IMG/VR virus record: IMGVR_UViG_3300034190_003249
Coordinates: 1-23,161 of that record
Source of the DNA: a virus
DNA length: 23,161 nt
Strand: one strand, 5' to 3'
The notes below the pieces were generated by a model. It was not told the origin of the DNA and did no database searches. It saw only the letters and a list, made by a program, of their open reading frames with translations. Both the position numbers and the translations under genes were made by a program. Positions 1-5,389 of the stretch are shown here, in pieces. Positions within the stretch are counted from its first letter, which is position 1. Each line of letters begins with the position of its first letter.

Positions 1-13
1 GGTACAATGTTCA
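1..13. promoter_or_regulatory. Operator candidate (site 1)
   Basis: GGTACAATGTTCA matches the palindromic consensus at 11 of 13 positions, with an intact right half-site. It lies at the window edge, so more copies may exist to the left. Confidence 0.35.
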
Positions 14-31
14 CCATATCAATAGGTTATA

Positions 32-44
32 GATACAATGTTCA
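32..44. promoter_or_regulatory. Operator candidate (site 2)
   Basis: GATACAATGTTCA matches the consensus at 10 of 13 positions, with an intact right half-site TGTTCA. It shares the 10-base core ACAATGTTCA with site 1 (4-13). Confidence 0.35.
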
Positions 45-198
45 TAGATAAGGACCATTCAAGGTATGTATAGGTATGGCTTATCTGTTAGGAGGGCTTA
101 GAAGGGACGTGAGAGCCTTGCTTAAGTTGTTGAAATCATTAAGCATTCAAGGGTGTGTATAAGATTACAGGTAGTTAGAGAGATGGTTAGACTGATGG

Positions 199-211
199 TG
201 AACATTGTTAA
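199..211. promoter_or_regulatory. Operator candidate (site 3)
   Basis: TGAACATTGTTAA matches the palindromic consensus TGAACAwTGTTCA at 12 of 13 positions. Its central base is T, so it reads as the opposite orientation of the other sites. Confidence 0.4.
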
Positions 212-325
212 ATTTAGATAGAGAGTTTTAAAAGTGGAGGGGGTGGGTCAAAGAATTAGATGCTGAGGATGTGTGTAAGGCTCGCATCTGAATCGTACGC
301 CAATTTTAACGATCTTTCTTAATAG

Positions 326-338
326 TGAACAATGTTCA
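326..338. promoter_or_regulatory. Perfect palindromic operator candidate (site 4)
   Basis: TGAACAATGTTCA is a perfect inverted repeat, 6 bp on each side of one central base. It is the best copy of a motif found four times in the first 340 bases. It lies about 35 bp upstream of TATAAT (373-378), a sensible position for a repressor or activator. The binding protein is not encoded in the window. Confidence 0.5.
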
Positions 339-372
339 TACGTCTATGCACCGTAGCTTTAAAGAATCTATT

Positions 373-378
373 TATAAT
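373..378 (+). promoter_or_regulatory. Perfect -10 box TATAAT without a clear -35
   Basis: TATAAT is exact, but the bases about 17 upstream (near 350-355) do not resemble TTGACA and there is no TGn extension. The palindrome at 326-338 ends 34 bases before it, where an activator could substitute for a -35 box. Confidence 0.25.
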
Positions 379-390
379 ATGTAACGTAAT

Positions 391-420
391 TTGACAGGGA
401 CTCTCCATATTATTTATTCT
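391..420 (+). promoter_or_regulatory. Candidate sigma70-type promoter for the late operon
   Basis: A perfect TTGACA at 391-396 is followed after 18 bases by TATTCT (415-420), a 4 of 6 match to TATAAT. Transcription would start near 427, giving a leader of about 44 nt before the first gene at 471. The -10 is imperfect, so this is a candidate only. Confidence 0.35.
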
Positions 421-470
421 TATATAGAGATGTAAAATATATTTTTTTTGAAATCACGGGACAAATTATT

Positions 471-1157
471 ATGACGATGCCAGTACCACCTCCTAGTGGA
501 GAGTTAACAATCAATGAAGCAGACTTTGTTTTAGATAGCACTTTAAAACCTAAGCACCGTAATGATCCAACTGTAATAGCATTTATAAATTCCTTCATTA
601 GATGCAAAAGTATTAAGCAAGCTTGTGCAGAGTCAGGAGCACATCATTCTCTTGGCTATTCAATAAGACATAGAAAAGATGTTGCGAATTGTATTACGAA
701 GCTAATCGGACTTAGTGCTACTAAATATGGTTTTGATGCTGCTGAGATTTTTGAGAGAGCCAAGGAGATAGCAGAGTTTGATCCTATTGAACTAATGAAT
801 CCTGACGGAACTTATAAAGAGAGTTTACATGACATACCTGCTGAAGCTCGTCGGTGTATTAAAAAACTAGAGGTTCAAAATTTGTGGAGTCAGGAGACAG
901 ACATAAATGGACTCGATAAGAAAATAATAATTGGTAAAGTTATAAAGGTTGAATTTTGGGATAAGATGAAAGGGATTGAACTTGCAGGTAAAGAAAAAGA
1001 GATGTTTAAAAATACTACTAAAGTTGAACATGGACTTACAAAAGATATGGCAGGTATTTTACTTGCTTCGGCTAAGAGAGCTGATGCAGCCATTGAGGAC
1101 TTTAGTACCCCTAACACTTTTGATGTAACACCTATTAAGGATGATAGTGATGAGTAA
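471..1157 (+). CDS. Terminase small subunit
   Basis: Predicted small terminase, the DNA-recognition part of the packaging motor; it would bind the packaging site and hand DNA to the large subunit. The 228-residue protein has a helix-turn-helix-like segment around residues 43-70 (KSIKQACAESGAHHSLGYSI). The middle section FDPIELMNPDGTYK, then IPAEARRCIKKLEV and FWDKMKGIELAGKEKEMF, matches the layout typical of Terminase_2-like small subunits (DP..L...DG, IP.eaR..I, W.K..alel.gk...mf). Its acidic tail ends DSDE. The start has only a weak Shine-Dalgarno (CGGGA at 457-461), and an in-frame ATG at 477 is possible. It overlaps the next gene by 8 bases. It is the first gene after the control region. 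Family assignment is from pattern recognition. Confidence 0.85.
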   Translation: MTMPVPPPSGELTINEADFVLDSTLKPKHRNDPTVIAFINSFIRCKSIKQACAESGAHHSLGYSIRHRKDVANCITKLIGLSATKYGFDAAEIFERAKEIAEFDPIELMNPDGTYKESLHDIPAEARRCIKKLEVQNLWSQETDINGLDKKIIIGKVIKVEFWDKMKGIELAGKEKEMFKNTTKVEHGLTKDMAGILLASAKRADAAIEDFSTPNTFDVTPIKDDSDE

Positions 1158-1398
1158 AATATTACATAAAGGGATTCGACCGACTTACCCTACCGAGCCT
1201 GTAGTGGCAACTAAGAAGCGTAAATTATTAGACTATCAAGTAGAGACAATGCCTGACGGATCTAAACGGTATTGGAATAAACGGATGCTTACGAGTGGTT
1301 GCGGAGAGGTGGTCACTGATGGTAACGTCAGGGGAGACTTGATTTATTGTAAAACGTGTGACGAGTGGTTTGATGTTACACAATTTGAGAAGGTATGA
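1150..1398 (+). CDS. Small cysteine-containing hypothetical protein
   Basis: Not recognised. I start it at the ATG at 1150, giving 82 residues, because AAGG at 1137-1140 is properly spaced from it. The ATG at 1141 directly abuts that AAGG. The N-terminal half is basic. The C-terminal half holds C51 and a C67-K-T-C70 pair followed by DEWFDVTQF, which looks like one half of a zinc ribbon with only three cysteines. It overlaps the terminase small subunit by 8 bases and the next gene by ATGA, so translation is probably coupled. A nucleic-acid-binding or adaptor role would be a guess. Confidence 0.7.
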   Translation: MSKILHKGIRPTYPTEPVVATKKRKLLDYQVETMPDGSKRYWNKRMLTSGCGEVVTDGNVRGDLIYCKTCDEWFDVTQFEKV

Positions 1399-1589
1399 CA
1401 CTTTACTTATACGAGAAAGCTACCGTAGAATATTTAGACACTTTAAGTGAAGGTAATATTATTTTCATCGGTAGGAATAAAAAGAAGAGATGGTACATTT
1501 CTCGTCTTGGTGACATTATAAAATATTACGATTATAAGAACGAAGAAAAAGAAGCAGACATAGACGACGTATTCAGGAGAAAGAGATGA
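1395..1589 (+). CDS. Small hypothetical protein, 64 residues
   Basis: Not recognised. It is a compact protein with many charged and aromatic residues, including NKKKRWYISRLGDIIKYY, and a basic tail ending FRRKR. No signal peptide, membrane segment or cysteine motif is visible. It begins inside the stop codon of the gene before (ATGA, 1395-1398) and ends inside the start of the next (ATGA, 1586-1589). That double coupling in an unbroken chain of genes is the main evidence that it is real. Confidence 0.6.
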   Translation: MTLYLYEKATVEYLDTLSEGNIIFIGRNKKKRWYISRLGDIIKYYDYKNEEKEADIDDVFRRKR

Positions 1590-1903
1590 GTCGAATAGCA
1601 CAATGTGTAGTTTTAAATGTTAATGCCAGTATAGTTTGTCAAGGTTATCCAATTAGTCAAGTAGTCTTAACCGCAGCTAAGTTTGATAGAGAGATTAACC
1701 GTAACGGTAAAACTAAAACTCTTAAGGCAGCTTTAAGATCTCTTCAGAAAGATTTTAGAAAAGCTAAGACAGAATTCTTTAAAGAGCTTGATAGACATTG
1801 TACTAACCAAGAGTACGTTGACTTCATAAATAAATTCTTAAATGATAGACGAATGGAAAGTGAGACAAGTGAAGAGAGACTTGCTCGAAGGTTAGCTGTA
1901 TAA
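1586..1903 (+). CDS. Hypothetical protein, 105 residues
   Basis: Not recognised. The N-terminal part is mildly hydrophobic (residues 5-30). The C-terminal two thirds is strongly helical and charged (LQKDFRKAKTEFFKELDRH, then EYVDFINKFLNDRRMES). The upstream GGAGAAAGAG just before 1586 can act as a ribosome binding site, and the ATGA overlap with the previous gene suggests coupling. Its stop overlaps the next start as TAATG. A small helical DNA-binding or assembly protein is possible but not shown by any motif. Confidence 0.6.
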   Translation: MSRIAQCVVLNVNASIVCQGYPISQVVLTAAKFDREINRNGKTKTLKAALRSLQKDFRKAKTEFFKELDRHCTNQEYVDFINKFLNDRRMESETSEERLARRLAV

Positions 1904-2067
1904 TGCATGATCTTAAGAAAATAAAATATAATAAGTACGGACAGCCTGTTAAAGAAGATAATCTTTTCTATGAGGCTATGTTCTGGCTAATAGTATTCGG
2001 TATCTTCATAGGCGGTAGTTGCGTCTTATGGTATGTGATTTTTAGAGCAATAGGAATAGTTGTATGA
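1903..2067 (+). CDS. Single-pass small membrane protein, 54 residues
   Basis: A short gene fitted exactly between neighbours: it starts in TAATG (1901-1905) and ends in ATGA (2064-2067). Residues 1-20 are polar and basic (MHDLKKIKYNKYGQPVKEDN). Residues about 24-48 form one hydrophobic helix (EAMFWLIVFGIFIGG, then a cysteine and VLWYVIF), followed by R, A and a short tail. Lysine-rich residues before the helix suggest the N-terminus stays inside. A short single-helix phage protein can be a holin, a spanin partner or a superinfection factor. Nothing here decides among these, and no endolysin is adjacent. It is real mainly on the strength of the precise overlaps. Confidence 0.55.
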   Translation: MHDLKKIKYNKYGQPVKEDNLFYEAMFWLIVFGIFIGGSCVLWYVIFRAIGIVV

Positions 2068-2222
2068 CGAAGATTAAAATAGATTTCAACATTGGCTGTA
2101 GAGGTAAAGACTGTAAAGAGGTTCATACTTTTGATCATGTACCTGAAGAAGACTTCAAATGTAAATGTGGTTATCAATTAATTAAAGACGGTATGATTTA
2201 TCCTTCAGGGGAGAAGAAATGA
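2064..2222 (+). CDS. Tiny zinc-ribbon-like protein, 52 residues
   Basis: Starts in the ATGA overlap with the membrane protein gene and ends in an ATGA overlap with the HAD gene. The four cysteines are arranged C11-x5-C17 and C33-x-C35 (GCRGKDCKEV, then FKCKCGYQL), separated by a short loop with two histidines. This resembles a small rubredoxin or zinc-ribbon fold, though the pair spacing is not the classical CxxC. A structural zinc site is an inference. The function is unknown; small phage zinc ribbons are often nucleic-acid or protein adaptors. Confidence 0.55.
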   Translation: MTKIKIDFNIGCRGKDCKEVHTFDHVPEEDFKCKCGYQLIKDGMIYPSGEKK

Positions 2223-2611
2223 AAAGTATGTTTATAGGTATCGACTTTGACGGAACGATGGTTACACATAAATACCCTGAGCTAGGTGAGCCATTAGATT
2301 ATGCAGTAGAGGTAGTTCACAAATTAATGAAAGCCGGTCATAAGATTATTCTCTACACAATGAGAAGTGATACTGAGAAAGGTAATAGACTCCAAGAGGC
2401 AGTTGATTATATGGAAGGTGAGGGAATTGTTCTTTACGGTGTTAATGAGAATAAAACTCAGAAGCATTGGACTGACTCTCCTAAGATCTTTTGCAATTTA
2501 TATATTGATGATGCAGCTCTTGGTATTCCTGCAACTGTAGCTGCAAGCGGAAGACTCATGGTTGATTGGATAGAAGTAGAAGAGTTATTAGAAGAACGTG
2601 GTTATCTGTAA
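2219..2611 (+). CDS. HAD-superfamily hydrolase (phosphatase-like)
   Basis: A compact 130-residue HAD-fold protein with the catalytic motifs visible. Motif I is IGIDFDGTMVTH (nucleophile D9, acid/base D11). Motif II is LYTMRS (T47). A lysine lies in DSPKIF (K89), and motif IV is LYIDDAALG (D97, D98). The protein lacks a large cap domain, so the active site is open, as in the small BT0820-like HAD proteins. The reaction is probably phosphate-ester hydrolysis. The substrate is unknown: a nucleotide, a sugar phosphate, or a DNA end given its place between the terminase genes. Start: GGGGAG precedes the ATG at 2219, which overlaps the previous stop (ATGA). Its stop overlaps the next start (TAATG). 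Confidence 0.8.
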   Translation: MKSMFIGIDFDGTMVTHKYPELGEPLDYAVEVVHKLMKAGHKIILYTMRSDTEKGNRLQEAVDYMEGEGIVLYGVNENKTQKHWTDSPKIFCNLYIDDAALGIPATVAASGRLMVDWIEVEELLEERGYL

Positions 2612-2877
2612 TGAGAAAACTATTTCTAATACTCGATAAACTAACAATTAATAAAATTCATTTCTGTCTTCAGTCTCACGGTGATAAAGACTTCTATAAT
2701 TTAAAAGTGATGACTCCCCAAGGTAAAGAAGATTATATCAGCGGAAACAGTTTAGAATTGATTGAAGAAAGATTAATTATAATTTGGGGACACTTAATAG
2801 GTAGTACGGCGAATGTTATAAAGACCCCTGCACCGTTAAGTGTTCCCATCCCTCCACCAATGCCACCTCCCGTATAA
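2611..2877 (+). CDS. Hypothetical protein with proline-rich tail, 88 residues
   Basis: Not recognised. I place the start at the ATG at 2611, which overlaps the HAD stop (TAATG). A longer reading from 2566 would run 45 bases into the HAD gene without a better ribosome binding site. The body (residues 1-70) is a mixed alpha/beta sequence without motifs. The C-terminus is unusual, ending PLSVPIPPPMPPPV, a polyproline segment that could be an extended linker or a ligand for another protein. Its stop overlaps the next start (TAATG at 2875-2879). Confidence 0.6.
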   Translation: MRKLFLILDKLTINKIHFCLQSHGDKDFYNLKVMTPQGKEDYISGNSLELIEERLIIIWGHLIGSTANVIKTPAPLSVPIPPPMPPPV

Positions 2878-3008
2878 TGAAATCATATAAGAAAAGAGCT
2901 AAATGTTATTGTGACGTTGGACCTTATAGATGTGAAATCTGTAAACCTAATAAGAAAGAAAAGAGAAATATAAAACGTGGTGAGAAGCAAAAGGTAAAGT
3001 ATGAGTAA
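2877..3008 (+). CDS. Tiny lysine-rich Cys4 protein, 43 residues
   Basis: Begins in TAATG at 2875-2879 and runs 8 bases into the terminase large-subunit gene. The N-terminal half has four cysteines, C10-x-C12-x6-C19-x2-C22 (KCYCDVGPYRCEIC), a plausible tetracysteine zinc site. The C-terminal half is almost all lysine, arginine and glutamate. A very basic tail behind a zinc knuckle would suit nucleic-acid binding, but this is inference. Both precise overlaps support a real gene. The AAGG Shine-Dalgarno of the large subunit (2991-2994) lies inside it. Confidence 0.5.
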   Translation: MKSYKKRAKCYCDVGPYRCEICKPNKKEKRNIKRGEKQKVKYE

Positions 3009-4590
3009 CGTAAACGTAGAAGAAGCTGCAATATTTAAAAAGATGATTGACGAAAATAGATACGACTACTGTAAGTTAATCTATTTAATATTTCCATTCG
3101 GTGAAGAGGGAACTGACCTTGAACACATGGCTCCTTACAAGTGGCAAATGGAAGAGTTACAAAAACTCTCTGATCATTTAGCAGATCCTAAAACTCGTTA
3201 CGAGACTTATCGATTAATTATTTCTTCAGGTAACGGTGCTGCGAAAACTGCATTCGGTGCAATGGTTGCGATAATGCTTTTATATACTCAACGATTAAAA
3301 GCAAGAGTAACTGCCAACACTGATCCGCAGCTCTCTCAAATAATTTGGCCGGAGTATGATTTATGGTTTAACAGAGCTAGATACGTTGATCACTTCTTTG
3401 AAAAGTTTGGAACAACTATTAAAGCTAAGAATCCTAAGCTTGCAAACGTTTGGAAAATAGATAGGTTTACTTGGAATGAGCAAAACCCTTCTGCAGTATC
3501 AGGACTTCACAATAAAGGTGGAGCTTGTATGTATATCTTTGAAGAAGCGCCAGGAATTCCTGCAAAAATATGGCAGTATTCTTCAGGTGCTTTTACTGAA
3601 ACAGAAACTATTAAACTTCATTTAGCTTTTGGGAACAGTGATGATCCTGAAAGTAAATTTGAACAGAACATGACTTCTCCGATTTGGCATTCAAGAAGAA
3701 TTGATACAAGAGAGTTAAAACATATTGACCCGAAACAAATTGAAGCATGGTTAATTGATTGTGGTGGTGATGAGAACTCTGACGACTTCAGAGTGCGTGT
3801 AAGAGGATTACCAAGAAAGTCAGCTAAGGATTCGATTATTAAATTGGAAGCCGTAGAAGCGGCACTAGCGAGACGACACAACTTCGATAAAGCAAGTGTT
3901 GCAAACTTTCCTATCATTCTTTCTATTGACCCTGCATGGACAGGTGGAGATGAGTGTACGATTTGGTACAGGCAAGGTCCGTACAAATGTTTATTAGAAA
4001 GATACAAACTTAATAAAGCGAATAACGAAACTCACCAAGTCAGTTATAATAAATTATGTTACTGGGAAAGAAAGCTAGGTGCAGATGCAGTTAACATAGA
4101 TCAAGGTGAAGGTACTGCAATTTATACTCTTGCTATGAACGCTCAGAAGTATCACTGGGTTTTAGTTTCGTTTGCCAACTCTCCAACAGATCAACCAGAT
4201 CCTAAAGAGTCTGAGTACGCAAACATTAGAGCCATGATGTATTATCATCTTCAAAGAGATTTATTTGAAGGCGGTATTTTAGATAGTAGAGATGAAGCAT
4301 GGGTTGAAGATATTAAAAAACAATTATGTTGGACCAAGGGGACTCGTCATAAAGTTACTCATAAGAAAATTGCTGAACCTAAGATGGACATTAAAGATCG
4401 GGTTGGTAAGTCTCCTGATATTGCCGATGGTGCCGTATTACTTTTTGCTCACGATATTATTGATAGACTTCCACAAAATGAAGTAGGTGCTGACGGAACC
4501 GCATTCGCAGTTGGTGAAGAAAGTTTCAGAATGCCTACTCCTGATCCTTCAGATGTTTATGGAGAGTATGATGATAGCTTATACGATTGA
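3001..4590 (+). CDS. Terminase large subunit (packaging ATPase and nuclease)
   Basis: Motor protein that pumps phage DNA through the portal and cuts it. The 529 residues contain an N-terminal ATPase: Walker A-like SGNGAAKT (residues 76-83, K82), a Walker B-like strand MYIFEEA (177-183), and a coupling segment LAFGNSDD. The C-terminal RNase H-like nuclease has the expected acidic residues in SIDPAWTGGDE (D310), VNIDQGEG (D367) and SPDIADGA (D473, D476). Length and order are normal for phage large terminases. Odd points: the residue before the Walker A lysine is alanine rather than the usual glycine, and the Walker B ends EE rather than DE. AAGG at 2991-2994 is spaced 6 from the ATG at 3001. 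Confidence 0.93.
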   Translation: MSNVNVEEAAIFKKMIDENRYDYCKLIYLIFPFGEEGTDLEHMAPYKWQMEELQKLSDHLADPKTRYETYRLIISSGNGAAKTAFGAMVAIMLLYTQRLKARVTANTDPQLSQIIWPEYDLWFNRARYVDHFFEKFGTTIKAKNPKLANVWKIDRFTWNEQNPSAVSGLHNKGGACMYIFEEAPGIPAKIWQYSSGAFTETETIKLHLAFGNSDDPESKFEQNMTSPIWHSRRIDTRELKHIDPKQIEAWLIDCGGDENSDDFRVRVRGLPRKSAKDSIIKLEAVEAALARRHNFDKASVANFPIILSIDPAWTGGDECTIWYRQGPYKCLLERYKLNKANNETHQVSYNKLCYWERKLGADAVNIDQGEGTAIYTLAMNAQKYHWVLVSFANSPTDQPDPKESEYANIRAMMYYHLQRDLFEGGILDSRDEAWVEDIKKQLCWTKGTRHKVTHKKIAEPKMDIKDRVGKSPDIADGAVLLFAHDIIDRLPQNEVGADGTAFAVGEESFRMPTPDPSDVYGEYDDSLYD

Positions 4591-5005
4591 AAGATATAAT
4601 ACCCCCACTAGAGAGCTGTGTGATTTCATAATGGCTGAAGCTCCAGAACTTAATAAAAGATTCGGAAGTAAATTCAATTTCAAAAGATGCGACTTAGAAC
4701 TGATGACTAGAAAAGGTTTATTCTTGGTAGTTAAAAGAGAAGGTGAAATTAGAGGATGGATGATAGCCTTTATGACTCCGAGTATCTTTGACACAAATGT
4801 TAAGATATTGCAACAACAATCGTTTTTCGTTAAACCTGACTCAGGAAGGGCGGCATACCACCTATTTAAGAAATTTATTGACATAGGAAAAAGTGAAGCT
4901 GATCATATAAACACTATGTTGACAAGTCAAACCAACATAAAACCTGAGACATTAAATCGGCTAGGTTTTAAAGAGGTGGAGACGTTGTACCGTTTGGAGG
5001 TTTAA
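4571..5005 (+). CDS. GNAT-like acyltransferase of the packaging module
   Basis: Predicted 144-residue GNAT-fold protein. The longer reading from 4487 runs inside the terminase gene with no ribosome binding site. GGAGAG at 4561-4566 points to the ATG at 4571 (or 4568). A central strand pair GEIRGWMIAFM, the helix-rich segment AYHLFKKFIDIGKSEA, and the typical GNAT ending LNRLGFKEVETLYRLEV are visible. The canonical acetyl-CoA pyrophosphate loop (Q/RxxGxG/A) is not clear, where the sequence reads VKPDSGRAAYHL. Proteins of this sort commonly sit near the terminase and portal of podoviruses; their substrate is unknown. It overlaps the terminase by 20 bases, and its last bases carry the GGAGG for the next gene. 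Confidence 0.7.
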   Translation: MIAYTIERYNTPTRELCDFIMAEAPELNKRFGSKFNFKRCDLELMTRKGLFLVVKREGEIRGWMIAFMTPSIFDTNVKILQQQSFFVKPDSGRAAYHLFKKFIDIGKSEADHINTMLTSQTNIKPETLNRLGFKEVETLYRLEV

Positions 5006-5389
5006 GTGAGCACAGGTGGTGGTAATAGTTTTTTTGAAAGTACATTAGATATTGTTGCTCAAGCTTTTACAGGCGGTGCTATAGGTTTCAAAAGTGACGA
5101 AGGTGGACTTGGAGTAGGTGTTACTGGTGAAGTAGGTGTGGATACCTTTAAAGAGATCACAGGTGCAGCAGCAGCAGAAGAAGCAAATGCAGATGCTAGA
5201 AAAAGATTTGAAGAAGAAAAAGCAGCATCAGATAAACAACGAGCAGATAACGTAGCTCAATCTGCAGCTAACGAATTACAGAAATCACGTTCCGCAGCTT
5301 CGGCAAGGGGAGGAGTCTCAGGTTCATCTAAAGGGCAATCTAGGTTTTCTAGTTTAGGCAATGATGAATCAGACTTTCTAGGTCTATGA
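5006..5389 (+). CDS. Small virion-type protein preceding the portal
   Basis: A 127-residue protein with a GTG start at 5006, chosen because GGAGG at 4996-5000 is ideally spaced and the previous gene stops at 5005. The N-terminus is glycine-rich (FTGGAIGFKSDEGGLGVGVT). The middle, residues about 52-95, is a charged Ala/Glu/Lys coiled coil. The tail is Ser/Gly-rich, ending SLGNDESDFLGL. No catalytic motif is visible. T7 gene 7.3 occupies the same place directly before the portal and encodes a small Gly/Ser-rich tail-assembly protein, so this may be a positional counterpart. There is no clear sequence match. It overlaps the portal start by ATGA. Confidence 0.65.
   Translation: MSTGGGNSFFESTLDIVAQAFTGGAIGFKSDEGGLGVGVTGEVGVDTFKEITGAAAAEEANADARKRFEEEKAASDKQRADNVAQSAANELQKSRSAASARGGVSGSSKGQSRFSSLGNDESDFLGL

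Larger units (their letters stand above)
1..470. other. Non-coding control region upstream of the late operon
   Basis: No open reading frame longer than about 28 codons with a credible ribosome binding site was found on the plus strand here. The stretch holds four near-copies of a 13-bp palindrome (1-13, 32-44, 199-211, 326-338), a perfect TATAAT at 373-378 and a TTGACA at 391-396, followed by an AT-rich leader into the first gene. A direct repeat of AGGTATG lies around 62-78. I read it as the regulatory region for the rightward genes. The window edge hides whatever lies to its left. Confidence 0.6.

Noticed and set aside
76-162. A 28-codon plus-strand reading frame in the left non-coding region (MAYLLGGLRRDV...)
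   Set aside because: No good ribosome binding site, isolated from other genes and short enough to occur by chance.
230-305. Possible tRNA-like segment ending in CGCCA with a weak GATGTG/CGCATC stem
   Set aside because: No T-loop consensus (GGTTCGAATCC-like), no cloverleaf and an unconvincing 6-bp stem with one wobble pair.
260-322. A 20-codon reading frame starting MLRMCVRL
   Set aside because: Too short, not coupled to any neighbour; chance occurrence is likely.
3618-4007. Minus-strand open frame of 129 codons inside the terminase large-subunit gene, and other minus-strand frames across the window
   Set aside because: They lie opposite well-supported genes, have low-complexity Ser/Leu-rich translations typical of antisense frames, and show no family features.
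4487-4570. Longer N-terminus for the acyltransferase gene starting at 4487
   Set aside because: It would sit inside the terminase gene with no ribosome binding site; GGAGAG at 4561-4566 supports the later start.
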